64,000 nt of DNA from Marsupella aquatica (taxonomy: Eukaryota; Marchantiophyta). The number at the start of each line of letters is the position of its first letter. Position 1 is the first letter of the stretch. The notes below the pieces were generated by a model. It saw only the letters and a program-made list of their open reading frames with translations. It did not search any database and was not told where the DNA came from. A program made the position numbers and the translations under genes. This document shows, in pieces, positions 22,501 to 34,403 of this stretch. The stretch is taken from positions 23,126,001 to 23,190,000 of the forward strand of contig OZ316891.1 in NCBI GenBank assembly GCA_973895155.1. The letters run 5' to 3'.

Positions 22501-23620
22501 TGGAATCTGCTGCGTGCCGAACCATGTTGTCTGTGCTTCTATTCTCATGATGCCAAGTCATGAGTTTAGATGTACCAACAGTGGCATACAATCTCTTCAA
22601 CCTGGGAATTATAGGGAAATACCGCACCACCTTCCTTGCCTGTAATGAATTCCCCACTCTCTTCATCTTGGGCTGCTGACACACTGAACAATTTTCTAAC
22701 TTGGCATTCTCACCCCTAAAGAGCATGCAACCTTTCTCACAGACAGGGATTCTCTCATAATCCATGCCAAGCTTTCTCAATAGCTGCTTTGCAGCATATA
22801 AGTTCTTGGGCAGATTATGCTCTACAGGCATACCATGCTCCCCCATCAAAGACAACAATGCATTCACTCCTTTGTTTGAGAATCCATGGCCATGACAGAT
22901 GTTCAGCAGAAGCAACATGAATGACACAACATCTATTTTGCTGCCTGGGAACAAAGGTTGCATTGCTGCATCTAAAGATAACTGTGCAGGATCAGTCTCC
23001 ACAGGAGTTTCAGAGGTTTCAAGGGGGTTTACAGGATGGGCACCTCCTTCACTCTCAGCATCCCCAAGTACAAAATCCAAGTAAAAATGGTCCTCATCAT
23101 CTAGTTCATGCTTAGGGGATTCTTCATTGGTTCTCAGCAATGTTTCTTCCAGTAGAGCCCTGATATGTTCTTCGACATCTATAGTTGGATGTTCTTGAAC
23201 ATCCACAGTTGGATACTCTGGAACATCTACAAATAAATGTTCTTCAACATCTACAGTTGGTTGTTGTGCACAGGATGCCTGCTGAAGGTTTGCTACCCTC
23301 AATGCCTCAGGGCCATGTTGTGACATGTAGTCAGCACCCCACTCTTCATCAGAAGAGTCCTGTCCCTCTCCCACCCACACTCGACATGCAGGGTACTGAC
23401 CATGTTTAATAAGGTGCAGTCTAGCAGTATTCCGATTAGTCCTATAATTCCCTTTGCAGTTCACACAAGGGTAGTACATCTTATGGTCCCCACTCTTGTG
23501 GCAGGCCTTCTGTTCTTGAACCCACAAAGCATCATCACGATGTTGTACTCTAGTTGGATGGAAGAGTGGCAACTTTGGAGTTCTACCCACACCTAACGTA
23601 TTCTGTGGCAATTGTGCCAT
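19518..23620 (-). CDS. TNP2-type CACTA transposase, 1,256 aa, open
   Basis: Three exons, 23620-21761, 21550-20505 and 20382-19518, join at GT-AG sites with matching phases into 1,257 codons with no stop. N-terminal zinc motif PCVNC...HLIKHG (C52, C55, H69, H73). Residues 124-152 repeat a DVEEH/DVPEY/DVQEH motif. The TNP2 core has LALDGVNPFG (D401), NDYPAYGLISG (D499) and LDPMHCEKN (D629/E634), the probable catalytic acids. A DUF4218-like block (MTHLMIHLVEELDLCGPV) follows in exon 2, and a DUF4216-like block (VILFKGKWADPSW, FPKQVEQVFFHP) in exon 3. The C-terminus is basic (KRGRDAEGSTRKGRPKQ). Exon 2 begins with an exact tandem duplication of 45 codons covering LDPMHCEKN. Role: excision and integration of CACTA ends. 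Confidence 0.9.
21276..21545 (-). repeat. Exact 135-bp tandem duplication in TNP2 exon 2
   Basis: 21276-21410 and 21411-21545 are identical base for base as read here. The unit is 45 codons, so the frame is kept, and the motif LINHCLDPMHCEKNLAHN appears twice. Identity implies a very recent event or an assembly artefact. Confidence 0.95.
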
Positions 23621-24220
23621 GCTAGCTTGATTGAAATTGTATTCAAATTATGATTTTCAAACTGGATCGGTGTGACATGCATACAAAATTGGGCCTACCA
23701 TCACAGTTGTACAACCGATGCCAACCACAGTCCAATTGCTCAAACCCACAGAGCCCAGTTTCTCAAATCCACTGTAGTGGGGCACCTTCTCCTTCTTGCA
23801 TACAAATAGAGCATCACATACAGTGTCATCAGAATGATACTATGAACGTAAATCTTTGTGCCTTCATCATTTCCAGAATTTGTTTGCCTACTAGGAATGT
23901 GAGCAGACAGGTCTAGAATAAGTAATGTTTGTGACACCAGTGACAAATTTACAAGTGAAGTTTAGACATCAACAATGACCCGAGTCACACTCAAAGCACA
24001 TGCATGAAAATCGGAATCCTACCCTGGAAAAGATAGTAAAGTTGATTTCTCAAAATTAATTGCCTCAATCCGCAATGCACTGTCGTAGAGTGTGTATACA
24101 TGAGGAGTTCATCAAACTGCATATAAATAGTCCACATGTTTTAGCACTCTGAAAATTGTTGAAGTCCACGTGAAACCATCAAAAAACTCTATCTCAAGTT
24201 TGTGTTCCATCCAGCCTCAA

Positions 24221-24881
24221 TCAAATCCAAGATATGTGGCTCCTAGCAGGAGTGCCTAGTGTAGGGTCAATGTCATGGTCAGGACAGTAAAACATCCCCT
24301 TCTTTGGCTGCCCATGCGCTGAGTGATCCCAAATTGTTTGATCATGGGCAAATCCCCTCTGCTGGATAAATAGCAAGTAGTCCTTGTGCCATGCCTGAGG
24401 ACACCTCATGCACTGAACCAAAAAGCCATTAGCCCCATCATTGGGCCCCTGTCCACAAGTAAGACAAATATGGAGTCCACATGATGCTGTGCCAGGAACT
24501 AAACACTGCTGACAGTAAAACCGGGCATAGAGAGGGTCTGGACATTTTCTTACCTCTTCACCCATTTTTCCAGACACATGACACTTAAAGCAAGAATGTT
24601 CCTCATTCTTGCAATCAACACAAAGCCATTCTTCCAACATGGCCATCAGCTAGGGATATAGTTGGGCATAGCCATTGCTGACCCAAAGGACAGGAAACAT
24701 TCTTATGGAAATGTCGGTGGCAAGGCCCATCACAAACAATGAGATCCCCTCCCTCATCACAAATCGCACATACATGTGGACTATTCTGGTTAATCTCAAT
24801 GTCTGAGTATAAGGACAATTGAGGTGCTTGAGAGGATTCACCTCTGCAACGATTCATGGCCTTCTGCTTATTGCGAGCCAT
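24221..24881 (-). pseudogene. EDM2-like PHD-finger cassette captured in CACTA-1
   Basis: ATG 24881 opens MARNKQKAMNRCRGESS and then a PHD finger (HVCAICDEGGDLIVCDGPC). After a frame change near 24650 the second frame carries EEWLCVDCKNEEHSCFKC, further Cys/His pairs (FYCQQC, CGLHICLTCG, QCMRCPQAWHKDYL) and FYCPDHDIDPTLGTPARSHI. The spacing and the last block (YCxxHxID..L.TPxRxH) resemble the composite PHD region of plant ENHANCED DOWNY MILDEW 2 (EDM2), a chromatin reader involved in controlling silenced transposons and heterochromatic introns. Nothing of EDM2 beyond this region is present. The two frames are joined neither by an obvious intron nor in phase, so it is either frameshifted or spliced in a way I cannot see. 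The homology call is by eye. Confidence 0.65.
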
Positions 24882-25673
24882 GGTCCTGCACACTCAGACC
24901 CTACATCAGATTGTGAAACAAGAAGGAATAACAAGGTGCAGCATGTCACACAAGAATGAGGGTGCAACATAAAATATGACATGTAACCACAAGGGTGCAA
25001 CATAAACCAATGTTTTATGGATGGCAAAGCATTTAGGACTGAGCAGCACAAATAACCTTGGCCTATGATTGGAAGCAATCACAAATATTGCAACCTGTAT
25101 GCCTTCGCTTGCTGTACAGCAGTGCTCACTCACCCTGCCTTTTTAAAATCTGTAGGGGCAACACAGAACAAATAGCAATTGAGTTTCAGCAAAGCATTCA
25201 TTTGGCTCTCAAGTTTTAAAATGGATAGAGCAAACACAACAATGTGCACAACAAAGCACAGAGAGCAACAAAATTCCAGCAAACTGAGACTCAGGCAAGA
25301 GATACAAATTTTAGCAGCGAAATCAAATCAAGATTCGGACCTGTAAGTTCAACATGCAGTGCTCAGTCACCCTGCCCTTTTTTAAATCTGTAAAAATCAA
25401 GTTTTATTGCGTGCCTTCTACATCTTAAGCTGTTGCACACATCTGTTACAGAACCATAAGTTGCTTTACTCTCAACTAGCTGCTGGTCCACCCACTTTTT
25501 CAAAAGCTGCACCGTACTCTATCTTCGTGCAGTCGTGGCATTACCGGGCTGCTATCAGAGACCCTTATGAAGAATTTAAAATTGACCAAGCTGATTTTAG
25601 TTTAGTTTCATCCAGTTTGCAGACCAAAGGAAATCATGTGTGAACGTCAGACAATTAGTTGTAAATACCATAG

Positions 25674-26072
25674 TTGAAGAGCAAGGCTTGTACAAAAGCC
25701 ATTGAGGAATTCTTTGAGGTGGCACTGCAGTTGGCAAACCACACACGAAACTCTGAAACTTTTTGGCAACAGAATTCTACAGAGTCGCTTCTAGAATCCA
25801 GTGAGGATTCACCATACATGCCTGCACTTCTCTTCAGTAAAAAAAAAGTTGCTGAAAGTGCCAACGGCAGGGAGACGAAAAGTGAAGAAATGAGAAGTCT
25901 TTGGCACATTGATAACCAGTATGGTCCTTGGACTTCAGATGCAAGAAAGGAAATGGAAGAGACAAAAAAATCTGTAAAAGAAAGTAGAGTGCAACAGAGA
26001 TCCAACATACGCAGATTTGGACTGTGGGAACAGATTTTTGACGCAGATTTTCCAGCAAGGGTTAGCAAGTAG
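25674..26072 (+). CDS. Hypothetical ORF, possible captured exon
   Basis: A 132-codon frame on the strand opposite to the transposase genes. It is the only plus-strand frame in CACTA-1 with protein-like composition: EEFFEVALQLANHTRNSETF, DNQYGPWTSDARKEM and RRFGLWEQIFDADFPARVSK. It has no ATG at its start (the frame opens at TTG), so it may be an internal exon of a transduplicated host gene. I do not recognise the family. Confidence 0.3.
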   Translation: MKSKACTKAIEEFFEVALQLANHTRNSETFWQQNSTESLLESSEDSPYMPALLFSKKKVAESANGRETKSEEMRSLWHIDNQYGPWTSDARKEMEETKKSVKESRVQQRSNIRRFGLWEQIFDADFPARVSK

Positions 26073-27149
26073 TCTAGTACTTACTAGTACTTACATTGTT
26101 CGATCGCAGCTCACTCATTCAGAGGAAAACAAATCCTCAAATTAATGCTCTACATTGCCTTTTTCCTCATGCATGGATAGAGCCAATGTCTATTGACAAT
26201 CTTTTACAATTGTTATGAAGCAAAGTACTTGCTAGACGGCCTGGTCACTCATACTGAGCAAAACAATGAATGAACTTACCCCACAACAGAGCACATAGCT
26301 ACTCACTATGACATCAATATCACCATTCTTATTTTGTCAAAGATAAGGAAATTATCTTAGGGCTTGAATTTTTAAGTAGAAGAGGAAGTGCACTTTAGGG
26401 TGTCCGAAAATTCTCCGATGTGTTTGTCAGTAAAGTCCACAGTACCACAAATTGCCACAACTTATGGTTGCCGTTGAGCAAAGATTACTAGTTGGATGGA
26501 TTGTGATAATGGTGATGGCCCCACCCTCATGGCTGCCAATTGCTACGTTCAGGCATGGATGAGACCGAGAGTAGCAATAGTAGTCATGTTTCACACAGAC
26601 GAACAGCTGAATTGAGATATGAGGAAACGATCTTGGTGCTGAGGGGCAGAGAATAACAAACAAAAAATGCACTCGTAGGGATCCGCAACAAATGAATTGT
26701 GCAATCAAAACGGAATATCAATCAAACATATATGAAACCCTCAGTCTACGCTTAGCCAGCACTTTCATCCAGAGAGTGTGCTTTTCACCATTCAAATCAA
26801 ATTCCGCAAACTATAACAGACAAGCACAGTAAGTTGGCAATTGACAGACCAAGCATAGTGCCCTGAAACAGACTACAAATCAACAATAGAACTCACTCTG
26901 CATTCCTCCCAACAGCCCTAGATTATTGTGAGTAGACTGGAACGGGATTTTTATTGGTGTTCAACATAAGAAATCTGTCTCTAGATGTGGACGCTCTAGA
27001 GGCTCTAGAAGAGAAAATTCAGTGTCACAGAATGAAACGCGGTGGCATTAGCATGCAGCAGAACAAATCTCTTTGTGGGAAATGAGAAGCTTGACTCCCA
27101 ATTAAAGTCCCAAAAAGACAAGAAGCTCACTCTACGAATGGAGATGGAG

Positions 27150-27430
27150 GGGAACTCGTCCTCCGCTTGCAGCTCAGCCTCCGCTCGTCCTCCGCTTGCA
27201 GCCCAAGCTCGTCCTCCGCTCACAGCTCAGCGTCCAATCGTCCTCCGCTCACAGCTCAGCCTCCGCTCGTCCTCCGCTCGCGGCCTGAGCTCGTCCTCCA
27301 CTCTCCGCTCGTCCTCCGCTTGCAGCTCGTCCTCTACTTGCAGGTCAGCCCTCCGCTCGTCCTCCGCTCGCAGCCCAAGCTCGTCCTCCGCTCATCCTCC
27401 GCTCTCCGCTCGTCCTCCGCTCCTCACCCA
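27150..27430. repeat. GC-rich minisatellite (CGTCCTCCGCTC units)
   Basis: More than a dozen copies of CTCGTCCTCCGCTC interspersed with GCAGCTCAGC-type spacers. Several frames stay open across it on both strands only because of the repeat. No gene is supported. Confidence 0.85.
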
Positions 27431-28899
27431 CAACTTGGAGGAAATGTAAAGAAGCTATTGCAATGCCAATCGATCGAAGCTCCTGGAAACATGTAGCGCC
27501 TAAGTCCTACCGAGGTGCTCCGTCAAACGCGCGCAACACACTCAAAAACAATGGCAGCCTGAATGGCTTCGGGTTGGAGCTCCTCCTCTAAAGCTTGCAA
27601 ATGGTCAATAGTTTAGGGTCCAGGTCCAAGGCTTCACTGAAACAATGCCTCGCCCAATGCTTGCCCGATGTTACGCAGCGCAGTGATAAAGTCCCAAGAG
27701 CACTTAAACTTTGTGCAACCCTAAAGGTGAGAGCACTCCGCGCGGAAACTGATATGTGCACACCAAGAAACCACGACATTCAACGTAGCAGATCGATGGT
27801 TTTTGGGAAAAGGGGCCCTTGCGCGAATGGTGAACACTTGTGCTGGAAACATGTCGCCCGCTAAACCCGGTCATGTTTACCGTTGGATGGGCTTAAAAGA
27901 CACACACAATAGGGTAATTCACTTACCCTAAAACTCCTAAAAATGTCCTGACCCCCATAAGGCCACAATACCCTAAAACCCTAAAACCCTAAATGACTCT
28001 ACACCCCCATCTAAACTTTAACTCAAGGGAAGCCCACCTCCCACCCATAGGCAGCCCCGGGCCAAATAAGGTAATTTCTGGTGATTTCTTATAGGAGTCC
28101 TCCCATATCATACCACAATGACATTATATAAGGTCCTGATAATTAAAAAGAGAACCCCCATATTCCAAAATGTTTATGCCCCACTAGTGCATGGAGAATA
28201 GTATGTAGAGTGTCATGCAACCCTCCTTAAATATCGTACCCCTAAATGACCCGATGTATGACTTCGGTCTAAAACAACCACTAGTTGCAGTCATTAGATC
28301 TAAATTTTTGTCATTGCCAAAGACGCACCATTTTGTTCATGTCACGATCAACTATTACCCCTACTCTAAAATTGGCCTGGCAATAATCACACATCGATCA
28401 AAACGTGTTAATAATTTGTGTGAACTCTCTTATTTAAGGAAAATAGTGAAGTTTATTATAGTATTGAATGATATGGTATACCATGTATGTACTATTTTGA
28501 TTAGCACTTTTGGGGCCCCAAAAAATTTGGGTCCAAGGAATTACACATTCAGATGTGATAATATGTGATATACTATGTCATTTTTTAATTCATGACAACC
28601 CCAATGACTGCACAAGGGACCACGTAAATGACCAAATGTCCAATAATTTGTCTTATATGACACTTAATATGACCATTTCAATGACACTATTTGTAGTCAA
28701 AATTGGTTTTTATGACACAACATTTGAATTATATGACATGCAAAATGACGGCGCCAATGACCCTCACTTCAGTCATTGGCATTAATGAATACCCTTAATC
28801 CAAAATGACCCAATGAAATTATGCTCCTCTTGTAGTGCCCAAAGTTCCATAATGCCTTCCCTAGACGCAAAAACATGTCTGAACATTTATTATGCTACA

Positions 28900-31800
28900 A
28901 CTAGTGGTGGAATAGAAAGTATTGTATCCCCCACCTCGTGGAACGGTGGTGAGCTCTATGTGGGACCGCGTGGCACCCATTCTTACATTCAGCCCCTAGC
29001 CCCAAACTTGTCATTTGTGCTTCTGTTTAATGATTGCACAAGGGACCACACAAATGACCACAAGTCTAGTCCTTAGACTTATATGACATCTCATATGACA
29101 GTTTTAATGACCCTTCTTGTAGTCATTGGCATTTATGACGGTCCGTTGGTCACATATGACCCAATGAAGGCCCTAGTACCTCCAAAGAGAGCCCCCAATA
29201 GATTCCTTGCAAGGTTGGAATATTCCTCTTTCCTAAACCCGCACCCACACCATACAGGGAAGCACGACTCCTTGCCCATTCCATTGGTGCAACACCACCT
29301 CTTGGAGAACCACAAAACAACTTTTATTTGCCTTTTGGATGTGATGGTGTGCATGCATGGTAACACTTTTGGCAAATCACTCCAAAGTCGTACAACTTGG
29401 GAGTGATTTCCCCAAAGGTGCATCATGCCTTAAGTAAATGCAAAAACATGTGTCCAAAGTGTTTATGTCGCAACTAGTGGTTGGACAATGATGAGTATGG
29501 TGTCCTGCACCTAGTGGAGGGGTTCTCACCTCTATGTGGGGCCACATGGCACTCTAGGGCCCACCTCCAGCCCCTAGCCCCAGACTGGTCATTTGTGCTT
29601 TTCCTTAATGACTGCACAAGGGACCCCTCAAATGACCACAACTGCAGTCATTAGACTTATATGACTGCCCATATGACAGTTTTAATGACCCTACTTGTAG
29701 TCACTGGCATTTATGACGGTCCATTGGTCACATATGACCCAATGAAGGCCCTAGTACCTCCAAAGAGAGCCCCCAATAGATTCCTTGCAAGGTTGGAATA
29801 TTCCTCTTCCCTAAACCCGGACCCACACCATAGAGAGAAGCATGACTCCCCTGCCCATTCCATTGGTGCAGCACTACCTCTTGGAGAACCCAAAAATAAC
29901 TTTTATTTGTCTTTGGATGTGATGGTATGCATCCATGGTGACACTTTTGGCAAATCACTCCAAAGTTGTATGACTTGGAAGTGATTTCCCCAAAGGTGCA
30001 TCGTGCCTTAAGTAAACACAAAAACATGTGTCCAAAGTGTTTATGTTGCAACTAGTGGTTGGACAATGATGAGTATAGTGTCCCGCACCTAGTGGAGGGG
30101 TTCTCACCTCTATGTGGGGCCCCATGGCACTCTAGGGCCCACCTCCAGCCCCTAGCCCCAAAATGGTCATTGTGCTTTTCCTTAATGACTGCATGGGGGA
30201 CCCCTCAAATGACAATAATTCATGTCATTCCGCTTATATGACATCCACTGTGACATTTTTAATGACCTTTCTTGTAGTCATTGGCATTTATGACGGGCCA
30301 TTGCTCACATATGACCCAATAAAGGCCCTAGTACCTCCAACTAGAGTCAATTTTAGATTCCTTGCAAGGTTGGAATATTCCTATACCCTAAACCCGCACC
30401 CACACCATAGAGAGAAGCATGACTCCCCTGCCCATTCCATTGGTGCAGCACTACCTCTTGGAGAACCCAAAAAACAGATTTTATTTGCCTTTGGATGTGA
30501 TGGTATACATCCATGGTTGCACTTTTGGCAAATCACTCCAAAGTTGTACGACTTGGGAGTGATTTCCCCAAAGGTGCATCATGCCTTAAGTAAATGCAAA
30601 AACATGTGTCCAAAGTGTTTATGTCGCAACTAGTGGTTGGACAATGATGAGTATAGTGTCTCGCACCCAGTGGAGGGGTTCGCACCTCTATGTGGGGCCC
30701 CATGGCACTCTAGGGCCCACCTCAAGCCCCTAGCCCCAAACTGGTCATTTATGCTTTTCCTTTTAATGATTGCATAAGGGACCCCTCAAATGACCACAAA
30801 TGCAATCATTAGACTGATATGACTCTCCATATGACAGTTTTAATGACCCTACTTTTAGTCATTGGCATTTATGACGGGCCATTGCTCACATATGACCCAA
30901 TAAAGGCCCTAGTACCTCAGCTAGAGCCAGCTTTAGATTCCTTCCAAGATTGGAATATTCCTATACCCTAATCCCGCACCCACACCATACTGAGAAGCAC
31001 GACTCCTCTGCCCATTCCATTGGTGCAGCACTACCTCTTGGAGAACCAAAAAACAACTTTTATTTGCCTTTGGATGTGATGGTATGCATGCATGGTGACA
31101 CTTTTGGCAAATCACTCCAAAGCGCAAAAACATGTGTCCAAAGTGTTATTGTCGCAACTAGTGGTTGGACAATGATGAGTATAGTGTCCCGCACCTAGTG
31201 GAGGGGTTTTCACCTCTATGTGGGGCCCCATGGCACTCTAGGGCACACCTCAAGCCCCCAACCCCAAACTGGTCATTTGTGCTTGTGTTTAATGACTGCA
31301 TGAGGGACCACACAAATGACCACAAGTCCAGTCACTTGACTTATATGACAGTCCATATGACAAATTTAATGACCCTACTTGTAGTCATTGGTATTTGTGA
31401 TGCAAATGTTTTTAGAAATGACCCAATAAAGATTACACTAGCTCCTTGAATGCCCCATCACTATTTATTTGCAAATTAAAATATTCCCCGTCCAAACATC
31501 GGCACAAACATGACACAATTGCAACAAAGGATGACAACCTTCCATTGGTATTGCCCTACTTCTTGGAGAGACAAAAAGGTTTTATTTGCCTTTGGATACG
31601 GTAGTATGCGCGCATGTATATATGGTGACACTTCTGGAAAATCTCTCCAAAGGTGTATGACTTGGGAGTGATTTCCCCAAAGCTAGGTGCATCATGCCTA
31701 AAGTAAATGCAAGACATGTGTTCAAATTGCTAATGCCCCAACCAGTGGGAGGACAATGATGAGTATTGTGTCCCGCACTTAGTGGAAGGGTTATCAACTA
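28900..31800. repeat. Right subterminal array of CACTA-1, unit about 578 bp
   Basis: The landmark GGACAATGATGAGTAT recurs at 29483, 30061, 30639 and 31167, and in diverged form near 28917 and 31751. Spacings are 578, 578 and 528 bp between the four best copies. Each unit carries the same sequence of GTCATT/ATGACC motifs and a block ACATGTGTCCAAAGTGTTTATG. Long open frames that recur in each unit, such as those containing TLNPHPHH, are products of the repeat and not genes. Confidence 0.9.
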
Positions 31801-31892
31801 TACCAATGACTCTACAATTATGACCGGTGTCTGGAATGACTATTGAGTATTTTAATCTTCATATCTCTTGGGTTCTTTAATGACTCTATAAG

Positions 31893-32320
31893 TAGTCATT
31901 TATGCAATAAGTCCATAATGACTGTATGTTATTGTAAACATTGATATATCATGATTTTTAGATTGACCCTATATTTAGTCATTTATGCAACAAGTCCATA
32001 ATGACACTATGTTGTTGTAAACACCGATATATCCTAATTTCAAGTTTGACTCTAGAGTTAGTCATTTATGAGAGAAGTCCATAATGATGATATGTTTTTG
32101 TAAACACTGATATGTCCTAATTTCAAGATTGACCCTAGAGTTAGTCATTTATGAGAGAAGTCCATAATGACGGTATATTCTTGTAAACACTGATATGTCC
32201 TAATTTCAAAATTGACCCTAGAGTTAGTCATTTATGGGAGAAGTCCATAATGACAATATGTTGTTGTAAACATTGATATATTCTCATTTTCAGATTGACC
32301 CTATATTTTGTCATTTAACA
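31893..32320. repeat. 83-bp tandem array in CACTA-1 right end
   Basis: TAGTCATTTATG begins units at 31893, 31976, 32059, 32142 and 32225, exactly 83 bp apart, with a decayed sixth at 32308. Each unit has AAGTCCATAATGAC and TTGTAAACA.TGATAT. The constant period implies amplification by unequal exchange or slippage of one motif-bearing unit. Confidence 0.92.
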
Positions 32321-32705
32321 CCGTTGGTTAAAATGACGGTAATACATTTTTTGTCATTTATCACCATTGTCCAAAATGACCCAAATAGATTTTTGGTCAT
32401 TTCAATCATTGTCCAGAGTGACTATAATGTTGTTAAACACTGATTTATCATTGTTGTTATTAATTGCGTCATTTAAGACATGTGTCTAAATTGACCATTT
32501 AGGGAAATTGGGTCATTTTGGTCACATCAGTCATTACATACATTATACAAAATGACGCAAAAGTTAACATTTTGTCATTTCAGTCCATTGGTCATTGTGG
32601 ACAGTCATTCCCCTGTCATTCTTTTTGTGTCAATACAAATTTTGGTCATTTATTCATCTCCGTCATTGGGTGATTGGTCATAAATGGCCCTGTTTTCTTC
32701 TAGTG

Positions 32706-32708
32706 ATG
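32706..32708. repeat. Right target duplication (ATG) of CACTA-1
   Basis: ATG immediately after the terminus CTTCTAGTG, matching 15181-15183. Confidence 0.85.
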
Positions 32709-32809
32709 GAAGTACATGTGAGTGAAACGGGTAGAACAATAATAGAAAGACTCTATAAGTGATGATGATAACTAAACATGAAAATGGTGGTATGTGGTTT
32801 CAAACATAC

Positions 32810-34403
32810 CTTCTGACATGCCAACTACAGAAGTATATTGGGATGTTAGGAAACACTGCTTGTAAGGCACTAACTTCAGCCTGAGCGCAGTAGATGATGA
32901 AACAACTTGGACTCCAATCCGGTTTGGTCAACAAGGCTCTGTCTCTCACAGCTTGTAAAAATGACCCAATATGTTCTGCTGACTCTGACTATTGTATACA
33001 CCACGCTATGGGTAGTCCCATTTGGTGTTCATCAAATGCAACAAGAGTAAAGAAAGGAAACTGCCATCATAACAAATATAATTAAGGTTACATGCTAGAA
33101 CAATAATGTCAGTCAATACAAAAATAAACCAAAACAGTAATGTCATTCAACACAAAAATCAACCATAACGGTAATTCAAACACACGATAACATCACAAAA
33201 ATGAATAAAACATAATGTAGGAAAGGGACCAAGAGAATTGACCCCATATTTGTTAATTGCAAATGTGGAGTCCGGGGCCAAGACCGACCCATGAGACAAC
33301 TTTGTCATTTGAGCAAGCTGCCAAGGTGATTGGAGTCCAAGCATGAACTCCTGCTTTGGAGGTCCCTCCAAGTACTCATGGGAAAGAAAAACTCTTTCAA
33401 GGTAAAGGCATTTCCATTTCTGCATTGAGGCTTGGTCATTGTCATCCCATAACCACAACTCTTTGTCAATTTTCCTCTTCAGGTTTTGCAGGTCCTGTTT
33501 TGACAAAAGGTCGTCTCTACCGTCAAAGTTTAGTGTGACTTCCATGTCAGTGACATTATGGCCACGATCATCACCATCCCTCTCAAATTGTGACTGGCAA
33601 TGTAGGTCATATATGTCAAGGACAGACCACTTTGCCCTGAACAAGTCTTCTAGGTGTTTTTGCAACTCGTTGGTCAGCCATGGAGCAACACTACACTTTG
33701 GCCCCCATGTTGGCGGCCCCATTTCATGCTCCCAAGAACCATGCACTATGTCGCCTCTGAGGTTGCAATGGATTCTGCAACTAGAACAGTAATAACCACA
33801 CACAGTTTCAGTGATGTTTGGTGACAGAACAATAACAACATCACATAGTTTCAGTGAAGTTTGATGCCAGAACACACACTATATCGCAAATAACTTACTA
33901 TGATGTGAAGAGTACATGGTGGCAGAACAATAAGGAAAACTCAAACTGGAACGCAAAAATAGAGTCATAGAAGTTCATTTTGAGTCAGAAGGTAGTCTGT
34001 ACCTATTACTATAGGTGATTTGAACAACGTCAGGGATCATCTTGAATCTCTTTGCAATGAAGTGGCATTGACAATTCCTTTTTGCCTGATTGTTGAAGTT
34101 CTTTTTGCATAGATGTGGCCTGCTCCCAATTCCTGACTTTGGATGTGTTCCTTGGAGAGGAGGAACACATAGATTGACGTTGTCTTCTTGCGGGCCATAA
34201 GAACACCAGAATATCTTATACTCTACCCAATCTGTGTTCTCAGAATCTGATTTCTTTGAAGTCCTAGTGTAAAAAGATGTCTCAAATTTAGGATCTCTTT
34301 TGCCCTCCCCATCCCTAAAGTCTGTCAGGCGTTCCCAAGGAATGACAGCTTGATTAAGAGTCCAAACAAGTGACAATGCGGAGAACTTCCTAGGAGGTGG
34401 GTC
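32810..34403 (-). pseudogene. MULE transposase, N-terminal exons (mudrA-like)
   Basis: Exons 34403-34003, 33774-33243 and 33060-32810. The first ends in CQCHFIAKRFKMIPDVVQITYSN, the zinc-binding N-terminal region seen in plant MULE transposases (written in two parts: CQCHFIAKRFK, then MIPDVVQITYSN). The second ends APDSTFAINKYG, with the first catalytic Asp. The third opens FPFFTLVAFDEHQ and ends IPIYFCSWHVR. Two defects are visible in the third exon: TAG at 32989-32991 in place of a Gln codon, and TAC at 32890-32892 where the second catalytic Asp is expected (FIIYCAQAE instead of FI.DxA.AE). The gene continues at 15176 after the CACTA insertion. The product cannot be active. Confidence 0.8.

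Larger units (their letters stand above)
24894..28800. other. CACTA-1 interior with no recognised gene
   Basis: Mostly unassigned sequence. A phrase CAGTGCTCA.TCACCCTGCC...TTTAAAATCTGTA is present at about 25122 and again at about 25356. It contains the plus-strand frame at 25674-26072 and a GC-rich minisatellite at 27150-27430, both listed separately. A short run of CCCTAAAA units occurs near 27970. From about 28500 rightwards GGTCAT/ATGACC motifs become frequent, marking the start of the right subterminal zone. Confidence 0.5.
15184..32705. mobile_element. Complete CACTA (En/Spm) element, 17,522 bp
   Basis: Left end CACTAGTAGAAAACA; right end, read inward, CACTAGAAGAAAACA. Both are followed 15 bases later by TTTATGACC. 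The 3-bp target duplication ATG is intact. All recognised genes run on the minus strand: TNP2 (23620-19518), TNPA-like (about 19042-16247) and an EDM2-like PHD cassette (24881-24221). Both subterminal regions are dense in GGTCAT/ATGACC motifs, as expected for transposase-binding repeats. The intact TNP2 and the matching target duplication suggest a comparatively young, possibly autonomous copy. It lies in an intron of the MULE transposase, 4 nt from the splice acceptor. Confidence 0.92.

Noticed and set aside
27005-27496. Several overlapping ORFs on both strands
   Set aside because: Created by the CGTCCTCCGCTC minisatellite. Low complexity in every frame.
27965-27995. Telomere-like CCCTAAAA run
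   Set aside because: Only three imperfect units, common in plant leader and intergenic sequence; not an interstitial telomere array.
29083-31449. Family of similar 60-156-aa ORFs
   Set aside because: They recur with the 578-bp subterminal repeat and have no protein-like features.
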